A stretch of 55,084 bases of DNA from Oscillospiraceae bacterium (GCA_009781695.1 WQVH01000007.1:1-55084); one strand, 5' to 3'; positions 15,432 through 23,846 are shown, counted from the first letter of the stretch. The notes: generated by a model from the letters alone, not told the origin. A program made the numbers and translations.

Positions 15432-17057
15432 GTGTTGCCTGATAGCAGAAGTCAAAATTATCTTAAAGGCGCAGCGATTTTAGCAGCGGCTTCGATTCTT
15501 GCCAAAGTAATCAGTGTTGTATACAAAATACCACTATTCCAAATCATGGATGCAGCAGGGCGCGGAACGTTCCAAGTCACATACAATGTGTTTGCACTCA
15601 TCTTGGCCATTTCAACTGCCGGCATTCCCGCCGCACTCTCAAGGATGGTCTCCTCTGCCAATGCAAGCGATAACAACAAGCTCGCAAGGCGCTATTTTTC
15701 AGTAGCTCTGCCTGCGTTTATCATCATTGGCGCTGTGGCAATGCTCGTGATGTTCTTTTTCGCCGACTACTTCGCCATGCAGATGAACAATTCATTGGCG
15801 GCACCGGGTATCCGTGTTTTGTCTCCCGCCGTCTTCTTTGCATGTATTATAGCAGTTTACCGCGGTTATGCACAAGGCCACGGAAATATGATCCCGACAG
15901 CGATTTCTCAAATTGTCGAGGTGATCTGCAAGGCCATCATAGGTATTGCCGCAGCACTTTGGCTGGTTCACCTCGGTTATGGGACAGGCATCGTTTCTGC
16001 CGGGGCAATCACAGGCGTAACCATAGGCTTGGGCATCAGCGTTCCTTTACTTGTGTGGTATAAGCAGAAGCTTGACCGAAATATCTCGAATTCCGATCAC
16101 TGTACAACAGAAAGTCAAACACCGCTGAATATTTTCGGCCGCATCATGAAAGTCAGTCTGCCCATTACCCTGAGTGCGGCAACGATGTCAACGATGGTGG
16201 TCATTGATAGCGCCATTGTGCTTGGCAGGTTACAATCTGTGTTGGGATATACAGAAATACAAGCCAGCGAACTGTTTGGTATCTATGCGCTCGGTCTGCC
16301 TGTATACAATCTTCCACCTGCCATCGTTGTTCCTGTCTCCATGAGCATCATCCCGGCAATTGCCGCCGCTATAGCACGCGGACGCACCGAAGAGGCCGGT
16401 GTCATTATGCAATCATCATTAAAACTCGCCAATTTAATTGCCATGCCCGCCTCAGCAGGGCTCATGATTCTGGCTACACCAATACTCATGGCACTTTACG
16501 GTTATGACATTCCTCTGGCCACAGCCATTTTGACTGTCTTGGGCGCTGCTTCATTTTTTTCTTGTTTACAATACATCACCACTGCTATTTTGCAAGCAAA
16601 CGGACATGAACGCGTGGCATTGGTGACCGTTCCGATTGGCGCAATCATCAAGATCCTTACCGCATATTTTCTCTCAGGAAATCCGAACATCGGAATTCTC
16701 GCCTCGCCCATCGGAACGCTGGCTTGTTTTGTCGTCATTTCAGCACTGAACATATGCTTTATCATCGCAAAAATCAAAGAAAAACCAAAATTCAACAAAG
16801 CTTTTATTCGCCCGCTGCTTTGTACAATTTTCATGGCAATGGCAACATATTTAGCATATACAGGTTTGCTGCGCTTCGGTTCAGAGATTATGGGAACGGG
16901 CCGATATGCAGTGACCGCTTTCTTGATACTCTCGATCATCGTTGGTATTTCCGTGTACGGAATACTCATCATCGTAACACGCACTATAACCATGGAGGAT
17001 ATGAAACTCGTACCCAAGGGTGCAAAATTAGCAAGACTCTTGCGCATTAGGAGTTAG
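15432..17057 (+). CDS. MATE-like/MurJ-superfamily lipid flippase, SpoVB/YabM/YtgP type, 541 aa
   Basis: Integral membrane protein with about 14 hydrophobic segments and the family start LKGAAILAAASILAKVISVVYKIPL. This group moves lipid-linked cell wall or polysaccharide precursors across the membrane; Bacillus relatives are YtgP, YabM and SpoVB. Start codons GTG at 15432 or TTG at 15435 both follow GAGGTG; TTG gives the better spacing. The downstream order mazG, HU, rqcP matches the yabM-yabN-yabO region of Bacillus and the equivalent clostridial block, so this copy is most likely the YabM-like one. A role in sporulation or peptidoglycan assembly is inferred from that. Confidence 0.9.
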   Translation: MLPDSRSQNYLKGAAILAAASILAKVISVVYKIPLFQIMDAAGRGTFQVTYNVFALILAISTAGIPAALSRMVSSANASDNNKLARRYFSVALPAFIIIGAVAMLVMFFFADYFAMQMNNSLAAPGIRVLSPAVFFACIIAVYRGYAQGHGNMIPTAISQIVEVICKAIIGIAAALWLVHLGYGTGIVSAGAITGVTIGLGISVPLLVWYKQKLDRNISNSDHCTTESQTPLNIFGRIMKVSLPITLSAATMSTMVVIDSAIVLGRLQSVLGYTEIQASELFGIYALGLPVYNLPPAIVVPVSMSIIPAIAAAIARGRTEEAGVIMQSSLKLANLIAMPASAGLMILATPILMALYGYDIPLATAILTVLGAASFFSCLQYITTAILQANGHERVALVTVPIGAIIKILTAYFLSGNPNIGILASPIGTLACFVVISALNICFIIAKIKEKPKFNKAFIRPLLCTIFMAMATYLAYTGLLRFGSEIMGTGRYAVTAFLILSIIVGISVYGILIIVTRTITMEDMKLVPKGAKLARLLRIRS

Positions 17058-17165
17058 CCGCACCCCAAAAACACTGTATGATACATCAAAAAGGTCTCAT
17101 TTAGTGCAAAATTCAACCCTTTTAGGCAAAAAATTAAAAAACTGTCTTGCGGAAAGTGAAAAAGT

Positions 17166-17957
17166 ATGGTAGATTTTGAAAACAAACTCAGATATGATGT
17201 TTCTGACCTTAGAGATCTCATGAGATTATTGCGTAGTCCTGATGGCTGTCCGTGGGATGCTGAGCAGACACACGAAAGCATCCGGCGCAATCTGCTAGAG
17301 GAGGCCTATGAGGCTGCTGAAGCGATTGACTCAGGCGATACGGAACATTTGATTGAAGAATTGGGCGATGTTTTAATGCAGGTCGTGTTTCACGCCGACA
17401 TTGCACAATCATCTCAGCGATTTGATCTTGACAGTATCGCAGATGCGACTTGTAAGAAACTCATACGCCGCCATCCGCATGTATTTGGTGATGTCAAGGC
17501 AAAGGACGGTAGCGAGTCGCTTTTGTTCTGGGAAGACATAAAGCGTGCGGAAAAACAGCATGAATCAGTCTCTGAAGCCATGAGCGATGTGGCAGCCAGC
17601 CTTCCGGCCTTATGGCGAGCTGAAAAAATTCAAAAAAAAGCGGCCAAGGTAGGGTTCGATTGGCCTGACTACAACGGGTCAATTGATGCCATACATGCTG
17701 AGACCGCGGAACTTATTTCCGCAATTGAGTCCGGTGGCGATATTGAAGAAGAACTCGGCGATTTATTGTTTTCAGCAGTTAATGCCGCACGTTTTTTTGA
17801 AATTGATCCGGAAAAAGCGCTGGGACGTGCCAGCGAAAAATTCATGTTGCGTTTTTCTAAGCTCGAAAAAATGGCGCATGCACAAGAGCGTAATCTGTCA
17901 GATATGACACTTGATGAGATGGAGGCGCTCTACCAAAAAGTGAAGTTAGAGAGGTAA
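17166..17957 (+). CDS. mazG: nucleoside triphosphate pyrophosphohydrolase MazG, 263 aa
   Basis: Hydrolyses NTPs or dNTPs to the monophosphate and pyrophosphate, a house-cleaning function. Two MazG-like helical domains are present: the first has the conserved CPWDAEQTHESIRRNLLEEA and the metal-binding EEAYE...EELGD pattern; the second (about 150-240) has HAETAELISAIE and EELGDLLF. Length is that of E. coli MazG. Bacillus YabN carries an extra N-terminal methylase-like domain that is absent here. The gene lies about 110 bases after the flippase and before HU, a conserved Firmicute order. Confidence 0.95.
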   Translation: MVDFENKLRYDVSDLRDLMRLLRSPDGCPWDAEQTHESIRRNLLEEAYEAAEAIDSGDTEHLIEELGDVLMQVVFHADIAQSSQRFDLDSIADATCKKLIRRHPHVFGDVKAKDGSESLLFWEDIKRAEKQHESVSEAMSDVAASLPALWRAEKIQKKAAKVGFDWPDYNGSIDAIHAETAELISAIESGGDIEEELGDLLFSAVNAARFFEIDPEKALGRASEKFMLRFSKLEKMAHAQERNLSDMTLDEMEALYQKVKLER

Positions 17958-18020
17958 ATATTACTTCTTTAATATATAAGCGATTATAATCAATGTTAAA
18001 TTTCAGGAGGACAGATTCTA

Positions 18021-18296
18021 ATGAACAAAACAGAACTCATCAATGCTATCGCAGCAAATTCCGGCTTGTCAAAAAAAGACAGTGAAAAAGCCCTAACCGC
18101 AACGATCGACGCAATTACAACCGCACTCGTCTCCGGCGACAAAGTTCAACTCGTAGGTTTTGGAATATTCGATGTTAAGGATCGTGCTGCACGTACGGGT
18201 CGTAATCCTAAGACAAAAGAGCCCATCAATATCCCGGCAACCAGAACTCCCCAGTTCAAAGCAGGTAAAGCACTTAAGGATTCCGTCGCAAAATAG
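18021..18296 (+). CDS. hup: HU-family nucleoid DNA-binding protein, 91 aa
   Basis: Small dimeric histone-like protein that bends DNA. It begins MNKTELINAIA, as in most HU proteins, and contains GFGIFDVKDRAARTGRNPKT, the arm-forming signature, ending FKAGKALKDSVAK. Start at 18021 after AGGAGGACAGATTCTA. It lies between mazG and rqcP as in many Clostridia. The hairpin at 18340-18375 follows. Confidence 0.97.
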   Translation: MNKTELINAIAANSGLSKKDSEKALTATIDAITTALVSGDKVQLVGFGIFDVKDRAARTGRNPKTKEPINIPATRTPQFKAGKALKDSVAK

Positions 18297-18339
18297 TGCA
18301 TCCGTTCGTGTAATTTTAGTTTTTATATGGTACAATGTT

Positions 18340-18375
18340 TGGCGCAGGGATTTCCTGCGCCATTGTTGTTTTTTG
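18340..18375 (+). terminator. intrinsic terminator between HU and rqcP
   Basis: TGGCGCAGG at 18340-18348 pairs with 18354-18362 around five bases, followed by TTGTTGTTTTTTG. It should end most HU transcripts, giving high HU relative to rqcP; rqcP then relies on read-through. Confidence 0.85.
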
Positions 18376-18403
18376 TATAATTTGCGATAGGGAGTATTAC
18401 ATT

Positions 18404-18652
18404 ATGAGATTAGATAAATTTTTGAAAGTTTCCAGACTCATCAAGCGCCGCTCTGTTGCCAATGAAGCTTGCGATGGCGCACGTATTAACGTCAATGGAC
18501 GCCCGGCCAAAGCATCTTACGCTGTTAAGGTCGGTGATATTATTGAGATTTGCTTTGGGCAAAGGGTGCTCAAAGTTGAGGTGCAGAGCATTTCAGAACA
18601 CGCAACTAAGGCTGATGCCCCGGCGATGTACAAGGAGGTACAGGTGTCGTAG
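18404..18652 (+). CDS. rqcP: RqcP/YabO, S4-domain ribosome quality-control protein, 82 aa
   Basis: Small RNA-binding S4 protein (MRLDKFLKVSRLIKRRSVANEAC, then RINVNGRPAKASYAVKVGDIIEI), a YabO/Hsp15 homologue. In Bacillus RqcP works with RqcH on split 50S subunits to add alanine tails to stalled chains. The start is ATG at 18404 after GGGAG; the longer frame begins inside the HU terminator. Its position after mazG and HU matches yabO. Its last 47 bases overlap the end of the convergent radical SAM gene. Confidence 0.92.
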   Translation: MRLDKFLKVSRLIKRRSVANEACDGARINVNGRPAKASYAVKVGDIIEICFGQRVLKVEVQSISEHATKADAPAMYKEVQVS

Positions 18653-20228
18653 GTAAAGTGCGCACCTCATATAACCCGGTGACCGGATTGCGGACTCTAC
18701 TGTCCACATATATGACGCCTCCGGAACGCAAAACGGCTGCCTCATCACGCCGAATCTTTCGCCCGAGATACGCTTCTACCTCACTAACCACTTGATTTCG
18801 CTTGATATCCGGATTTTTGAGCCTATCCGGCATATTCTTCCCTTTGACCATTCCCAGCCAGTCATATACCATTGAGTCCAGAAGTGTTCGCTCATCCACA
18901 TGAGGCAAATTCAGACAAATATCCAGTATTTCAATTGCGTATGCAGACAAGTCTGTGCCATGGTTTGGAGCAGAAGCCCCGATTGTGTAAAACAGATCAA
19001 ATGGTCTAAGCTTTGTTACTTTGAGCACATATTCAATGGAGGTTATGAATCGACCTTTATTGTATGTGTGTTGCAGCGCATTTTCCGCATGCTTTAAGAT
19101 TTGAATGTCTTCCATGCTCAGCCATGGCGAACTGATGATTTCATACGGCGGATGCTCATTGAAGACAATACCCAATTCTGAAGCCTGTTTGCGGAGCGCA
19201 CTGCCATGCAATAGTTTCAAAAATCCCAGTTGCAAGATATGTGCTCTGAGTGAAAATGCGGCGTTAAAGCTATTTTTAAAATCCCCGAGTGTCTCGTGCG
19301 GCAATCCAGCAATCAAGTCCACATGCATATGGATATTGCCTGCGCTTAAAAGCGCTTTGATATTTTGTGCGACCCGGTCAAGTGATGTCTTTCTCGATGA
19401 TGCGTTGAGTGCAGGTTCAAAAAAGCTTTGAAGTCCAGCTTCAAGTTGTATGCGCCCCGGCGGTGCAGATTGTAGTAGCGCTATAGTTCGGTCATCAAAC
19501 AGATCGGCTGCGACTTCAAAGTGAAAGCAACAATCTGTTTCCAGACTGATCATATAGTCAAATATCTCATAAGCACGTTGAGCATTGCAGTTAAATGTCC
19601 TGTCTACAAGTTTGATTGTCCGTGCATCGGATTTTGAAAGTTTTAATAGTTGCGCTTTTACGGTCTCCATTGGGAAATATTGCACATGAGTACCAGCAGA
19701 AAGACAAAATGCACACGTAAATGGACAACCCCGGGATGTTTCAAGATATGCCAGTCTGCCTTGGAGGGTGCTGAAATATTCATCGGTATATGGATCGACA
19801 GGGATCACATCTGTCTTCGAAATATGGCACGTTTCTTGCTCCATTTGGTTAAGAAAAGCAGGAAATGTGTATTCCCCTTCGCCGTGCAGCACAAAGTCTG
19901 CACCATTTTTCAGCCAATATCGTTCATTATATACCGCTTCCGGTCCGCCGAGTATGCATTGTGCAGAGGGTAATTTCTCCTTGAGTAAGCTTAATATTCC
20001 AGGCAGTTTCGAGGCATTCCAGATATATGCCGATATACTTACAATGTCGGGTGCATAGGCTGCGATCCTGTTTGCTATTTCGGCATTATCGTTGTGGATT
20101 GTGGCTTCGACGATTTGTATGTCATGGTGATTATGGGCATACTTCGATATGCCTGCGGCGATGACCCATGCAGCCAGTGACGAGTGGACGTATTTTGCAT
20201 TTATTGCAACGATGACTATTTTGCTCAT
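18606..20228 (-). CDS. B12-binding radical SAM protein, 540 aa
   Basis: An N-terminal cobalamin-binding fold (residues 1-140; ILGGPEAV, VLHGEGEYTFP) is followed by a radical SAM domain with the cluster motif CPFTCAFC (Cys168, Cys172, Cys175) and a C-terminal region of the DUF4080-like type. Such proteins perform radical methylations or related chemistry; the substrate is unknown. The B12 part has no DxHxxG motif, as is usual for this class. No ribosome site precedes the ATG at 20228, while a TTGACA (complement of 20257-20262) lies so close that transcription could begin at the ATG itself. Its end overlaps convergent rqcP by 47 bases. Confidence 0.88.
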   Translation of the reverse strand: MSKIVIVAINAKYVHSSLAAWVIAAGISKYAHNHHDIQIVEATIHNDNAEIANRIAAYAPDIVSISAYIWNASKLPGILSLLKEKLPSAQCILGGPEAVYNERYWLKNGADFVLHGEGEYTFPAFLNQMEQETCHISKTDVIPVDPYTDEYFSTLQGRLAYLETSRGCPFTCAFCLSAGTHVQYFPMETVKAQLLKLSKSDARTIKLVDRTFNCNAQRAYEIFDYMISLETDCCFHFEVAADLFDDRTIALLQSAPPGRIQLEAGLQSFFEPALNASSRKTSLDRVAQNIKALLSAGNIHMHVDLIAGLPHETLGDFKNSFNAAFSLRAHILQLGFLKLLHGSALRKQASELGIVFNEHPPYEIISSPWLSMEDIQILKHAENALQHTYNKGRFITSIEYVLKVTKLRPFDLFYTIGASAPNHGTDLSAYAIEILDICLNLPHVDERTLLDSMVYDWLGMVKGKNMPDRLKNPDIKRNQVVSEVEAYLGRKIRRDEAAVLRSGGVIYVDSRVRNPVTGLYEVRTLPTTPVPPCTSPGHQP

Positions 20229-20302
20229 ATGAGTATTTTGGCATTATTTTTGACTTTGTCAAGCTTTACTGATAAACTTACTTAAAAATGCTGGTGGGAA
20301 GA

Positions 20303-20429
20303 TTACTGTACACACCCAATGTCATCCTGAGCGTAGCGAAGGATCTTCTCCCATGCATTTGCATCATTTTAAGATTCGGGCAATAAATGCCCTCTTAAAT
20401 GACAAAATGGGGTCATGTCTGTACAGTAA
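20303..20429. repeat. small inverted-repeat element with a REP-like core
   Basis: TTACTGTACA at 20303-20312 pairs exactly with 20420-20429. Inside lies TGTCATCCTGAGCGTAGCGA, resembling a dispersed repeat found in many unrelated bacterial genomes. GGGAAG flanks both sides (20296-20301 and 20433-20438), as a target duplication would. No coding capacity; a non-autonomous MITE-like element is the best reading. Confidence 0.5.
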
Positions 20430-20432
20430 CGC

Positions 20433-20557
20433 GGGAAGTGGACGATTGTTTGGGAATGCCTGTACTTATTGATGCCCTGTCAAAGTCGTTTAGCCAGAGT
20501 GATATGGAGAAGATTTGCTATGGCAATGCACTTCGGCTGTTTCGGGAGCATTTTTAA
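20433..20557 (+). pseudogene. C-terminal remnant of a membrane-dipeptidase-like (M19) gene
   Basis: The frame ending TAA at 20555-20557 encodes CLGMPVLIDALSKSFS...DMEKICYGNALRLFREHF, which resembles the C-terminus of peptidase M19 dipeptidases (DIEKIxxGNxLRVF pattern). Only about 40 codons remain. Upstream the frame meets the inverted-repeat element and, across it, a TAA. The gene was probably deleted, leaving this end. Confidence 0.5.
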
Positions 20558-20592
20558 ATTCATGCTGCTATGCAATAGGAGATTAAAATACA

Positions 20593-21366
20593 ATGATAAT
20601 AGAACAAATATATAATTACCTAGATACAATCGCACCGTTTAAAAATCAAGATAAGTTTGACAATTCAGGACTAATTGTCGGTGACTACAACGCCGAGGCC
20701 AAAAAAGTCCTCGTATGCCTTGACGTAACACGCAAGGTTGTTGCCGAAGCGATTGAGAAAGAAATTGACTTAATCATTTCCCATCACCCGCTTATATTTC
20801 TCCCCATCTCAAAAATCACAACGAACGACCCGCTTTACGCACTCGTGCAAAATAATATCAACCTCATCGCTGCACATACAAATCTTGATGTTGCGGTGGG
20901 TGGCATCTCCGATTTAATGCTCGCTAAATTAGGCTTTCCAAAAAGTGAAACGGTACTCCTCCCCATAAACTCCGATGGAACTGGCTATGGCAGAGTCGTT
21001 GTGTTGGATACACCTATTTCTGCTGAGCATTTGGCTGAAAAATGCAAGGCAGCGTTCGATTGCACGGCAGTTCGTTATGTCGATTCCGGCAAAGCGCTTT
21101 CCAAAATAGGTGTGAGTTCCGGCAGCGCCAAAGAATCCGTTGAAATAGCGCTCAATGCCGGATGTGACGCGTTTATTTGCGGCGAAGTAAGTCATGATCG
21201 AATGGTTTTTGCTGCAAATTATGGTCTGACCCTCATTGAGGCAGGTCATTTTCACACTGAAAATATTTTTTGTGCGAATTTGGTCGATCGGTTGAGCTTA
21301 CAATTTAGGGAATTAAAAATTGAAATATCTGCAAATAGCACAGATGTTTGTAGTTATGTTTTATAG
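20593..21366 (+). CDS. Nif3-like dinuclear metal centre protein (YqfO type), 257 aa
   Basis: Ring-forming protein with a two-metal site. Family motifs: FDNSGLIVGD near residue 24, IISHHPLIF with the metal-binding His pair, AAHTNLDVA, and near the C-terminus EAGHFHTE with further metal ligands. Length is the short Nif3 form without the PII-like insert. Members are often named GTP cyclohydrolase I type 2, but the true role is unsettled; in Firmicutes they usually sit after sigA-trmK, which is not seen here. Start at 20593 preceded by AATAGGAGATTAAAATACA. Confidence 0.92.
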   Translation: MIIEQIYNYLDTIAPFKNQDKFDNSGLIVGDYNAEAKKVLVCLDVTRKVVAEAIEKEIDLIISHHPLIFLPISKITTNDPLYALVQNNINLIAAHTNLDVAVGGISDLMLAKLGFPKSETVLLPINSDGTGYGRVVVLDTPISAEHLAEKCKAAFDCTAVRYVDSGKALSKIGVSSGSAKESVEIALNAGCDAFICGEVSHDRMVFAANYGLTLIEAGHFHTENIFCANLVDRLSLQFRELKIEISANSTDVCSYVL

Positions 21367-21442
21367 GGATGCCGCGCCCTACGAGAAACAGTGGTTGCAC
21401 AGAAATTATACAGTATATCAGATACACTGCGAACTGTAGCCC

Positions 21443-21600
21443 CCGCTCCGTTACACTTCACTGGGTATCTGAAAACACAGGTTGGTTACAGCCAAGGCAC
21501 GTCTACGTATACTAAATTTGTATCATATCCAAAGATTGTGTGCTCAGTGACTGTAACCATTGCGAGTTTTCAGATACCCAGTGAAGTGTTACACCGCTCC
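21443..21600. mobile_element. MITE-like element with 27-bp terminal inverted repeats and 7-bp target duplication
   Basis: The arms 21450-21476 and 21566-21592 match at 26 of 27 bases; they begin GTTACACTTC and GTAACACTTC. A nested 9-base pair (21483-21491 with 21551-21559) lets the whole unit fold back. CCGCTCC flanks it on both sides (21443-21449 and 21594-21600), a clear target site duplication. No transposase is encoded, so a full-length relative elsewhere would have to mobilise it. Confidence 0.8.
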
Positions 21601-21623
21601 AAACTGTCTGAGATTGGTAATTT

Positions 21624-21651
21624 TTCACAATTGACAATGTAAAAGTATTAT
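21624..21651 (+). promoter_or_regulatory. promoter-like pair before the candidate RNA
   Basis: TTCACA (21624-21629), 16 bases and TATTAT (21646-21651) form one possible promoter. An alternative is TTGACA (21631-21636), 17 bases and TAACCT. Either gives a start near 21658-21666. Confidence 0.5.
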
Positions 21652-21657
21652 GTTAAC

Positions 21658-21819
21658 CTGAGGACGATATATTAGTTAAGAAAGTGTGGAATGACTTGTG
21701 AGGGTTCGTCAATAAGGCAGCGATTTGCATCACAGTAGCGGGATTTACCTGCTCGGTTTTGTGTGTCCAAATGCCTTATACGACAACCGGAGAAGTGTTT
21801 ATCTGACACATTCTTTTTT
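21658..21819 (+). ncRNA. candidate structured RNA or mutS2 leader, about 160 nt
   Basis: ATAAGGCA and ATTTG on the left (about 21711-21730) pair with CAAAT and TGCCTTAT on the right (about 21767-21780), leaving small internal loops. Inside, AGCGGG and CCTGCT form a hairpin with loop ATTTA, and CACA pairs with TGTG. The rod-like fold ends in a terminator (21792-21819). There is no coding frame with a ribosome site. It is either a free small RNA or an attenuating leader, because the MutS2-like gene starts about 107 bases after the first terminator. No known family was recognised by eye. Confidence 0.45.
21792..21819 (+). terminator. terminator of the candidate RNA
   Basis: GAAGTGT at 21792-21798 pairs with ACAC and TTC (21806-21813, one bulged A), then six T. 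Confidence 0.65.
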
Positions 21820-21830
21820 GTTTGTCTTGT

Positions 21831-21860
21831 AGCGCAGTGGGTCACTGCGCTTTTTTGTTT
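21831..21860 (+). terminator. second, stronger intrinsic terminator before the MutS2-like gene
   Basis: AGCGCAGTG at 21831-21839 pairs perfectly with 21843-21851 around a 3-base loop, followed by TTTTTTG. Two terminators in series 70-100 bases before a gene suggest either a fail-safe stop for the RNA or attenuation. Confidence 0.8.
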
Positions 21861-21926
21861 GCCTAAAAGCTGTAAATAGTTTAGTAGATACATTTGTTTT
21901 ACGAAAGTACGAAAGGATAAGACCAT

Positions 21927-23846
21927 TTGAACAACCATTATTTTTCACTCGAATTTAATACCATTATAGATAAACTGAAAGAACATGCCCTATCCCAAAA
22001 CGCAAAAGGCGCACTCGCCGCACTGTCCCCTTATCTGAATGAAAGTATGTGTGTGCGCAAAATGGCAGAAACCACTTCTGCCAAAAAACTACTGGATATA
22101 ATCGGCACACCTCCTTTGCCCACCATGGACGGCTTAAACGAAATCATTACATTAGCAGACGCAGACGGCATGCTGATTCCGGAACAACTCGAACGTATTT
22201 CCAAATTTGCCGAGTCCTGCAAACGTATGACGATATACTTAGCAAAAGGTAAGACCACAGAAGAAGCCATTGCCATGTACGGACAAAGTATTGAGAATCT
22301 GTCAGACCTGCGCACCGAAATCGAATTGTGCATCAAAGACATCAAACTGTGTGACGATGCCAGCCCCAGCTTGCGGAATATCCGCCGAAAAAAAGACCAT
22401 GTGGACGCACAAATTAAGGAAAAGTTAAATCACATATTGAAAAGCCGCAAGCAATATCTGGCAGATGGATATGTCACCATCCGCCAAGGCCGCCATGTGC
22501 TGCCTGTACAGAGAAAGTTTCAGGCACAATTTGGCGGAACGGTGATTGAAGTTTCCGGAAAAGGCGCTACCGTCTTCATGGAGCCAACTGCTATAGAAAA
22601 GCACCAAACAGAGCTAAGTGCATTAAGCGTTGAGGAAGATGCCGAGGAAAGGCGTATCCTTTACACACTCACAGCCATGGTTGTAACATATGCCCCGATG
22701 CTGCGCCGAAATATGGAAGCGATGGAGATTTTGGACGTGCTGTTCGCCAAAGCCAAACTCAGCGCCCAAATGAACGCCGTACCCGTGGAGATCGGCGGGG
22801 CGCGAAAGCTGGACATCAGAAAAGGCCGCCATCCATTGTTGGATGCGGACTCCTGTATCCCATTGGATTTCGAGATGGACGCGCATACAAACGGCGTGAT
22901 CATCACCGGCCCCAACACAGGCGGCAAAACCGTCGCAGTAAAGACCGTGGGTTTGCTCTCTCTGATGGCACAGTGCGGACTTCACATTCCTTGCGCAGAG
23001 GGCAGCTATATTGCCATGCAAGATAACTACTGGTGTGATATCGGAGACAGTCAGAACATTTCACAAAACCTGTCTACCTTTTCCGGCCACATGACCAATA
23101 TCATCAATATTTTGGAAAACGCCAGCCGAGACAGTCTCGTGTTGTTAGACGAGCTGGGCAGCGGCACCGACCCTGCCGAGGGTATGGGCATCGCTGTAGC
23201 GGTACTCGACGAGCTGCGGCAACGCGGTTGCATGTTCTTGGTGACAACGCACTACGCACAGGTTAAGACCTATGCGCAACAGTCAGACGGTGTACAAAGC
23301 GCACGGATGGCCTTTGACCGCGAAAACCTCCGCCCACTCTACAAATTGGAGATGGGTATGTCCGGAGAAAGTTGCGCACTACACATTGCACAGCAGCTTG
23401 GCCTCGCCCCTCATCTGTTGGAACGGGCGCATCATGAGGTTTACGGCGGACAAAAGCAAGAGCATACGCCCAAGCAAACCGCAATGAAATCCCCCAAGAG
23501 CACGCTTGTACGCATTCAGGCCGAAAAGGCTGTTACCGACTTATCAGACAAGTTCAGTATGGGTGACAGCGTAACCATATTGCAAACAGGGGAAACAGGT
23601 ATCGTATATCGCCCGGTGAGCGAACAAGGAGACGTGATTGTGCAGGTAAAAGGCGTAAAAAAGACCATGAAGCACAATCGGATCAAGCTCAAAGTACCGG
23701 CCGCAGAGCTATATCCCCCGGATTACGACTTTTCTATTATCTTTGACACGGTTGAAAACCGGAAAGCGCGTCACCAGATGGGAAGGAAATTTGACCCCAC
23801 ATTAAGCATCACTCATGATGCATATGATTTTCAAAATGATGCCTGA
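21927..23846 (+). CDS. MutS2-like ATPase lacking the Smr domain, 639 aa
   Basis: DNA-binding ABC-type ATPase of the MutS family. A core/clamp region (residues 1-300, coiled in the middle) precedes Walker A GPNTGGKT (328-335), the SxxS-like FSGHMTNI, Walker B LVLLDELGSGTDP and the switch His in VTTHYAQVK. No N-terminal mismatch-recognition domain is present, so it is MutS2- rather than MutS1-type. The protein stops about 140 residues short of typical MutS2 (about 785) and has no Smr nuclease or RNA-binding end. Bacillus MutS2 rescues collided ribosomes through its Smr and KOW parts; this short form may do something else. The start is TTG at 21927 after AAAGGATAAGACCAT. Its end overlaps convergent udp by 16 bases. 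Confidence 0.9.
   Translation: MNNHYFSLEFNTIIDKLKEHALSQNAKGALAALSPYLNESMCVRKMAETTSAKKLLDIIGTPPLPTMDGLNEIITLADADGMLIPEQLERISKFAESCKRMTIYLAKGKTTEEAIAMYGQSIENLSDLRTEIELCIKDIKLCDDASPSLRNIRRKKDHVDAQIKEKLNHILKSRKQYLADGYVTIRQGRHVLPVQRKFQAQFGGTVIEVSGKGATVFMEPTAIEKHQTELSALSVEEDAEERRILYTLTAMVVTYAPMLRRNMEAMEILDVLFAKAKLSAQMNAVPVEIGGARKLDIRKGRHPLLDADSCIPLDFEMDAHTNGVIITGPNTGGKTVAVKTVGLLSLMAQCGLHIPCAEGSYIAMQDNYWCDIGDSQNISQNLSTFSGHMTNIINILENASRDSLVLLDELGSGTDPAEGMGIAVAVLDELRQRGCMFLVTTHYAQVKTYAQQSDGVQSARMAFDRENLRPLYKLEMGMSGESCALHIAQQLGLAPHLLERAHHEVYGGQKQEHTPKQTAMKSPKSTLVRIQAEKAVTDLSDKFSMGDSVTILQTGETGIVYRPVSEQGDVIVQVKGVKKTMKHNRIKLKVPAAELYPPDYDFSIIFDTVENRKARHQMGRKFDPTLSITHDAYDFQNDA

Larger units (their letters stand above)
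20229..20592. other. intergenic region with inverted-repeat element and gene remnant
   Basis: Between the radical SAM gene and the Nif3-like gene. Contents: a possible promoter for the radical SAM gene (about 20234-20262, minus), an inverted-repeat element (20303-20429) and the end of a dipeptidase-like gene (20433-20557). Confidence 0.6.
21367..21926. other. 560-bp intergenic region with a MITE and a candidate RNA or leader
   Basis: Between the Nif3-like and MutS2-like genes: a terminal-inverted-repeat element (21443-21600), then a promoter-like pair, a foldable stretch and two consecutive terminators (21624-21860). Confidence 0.7.
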
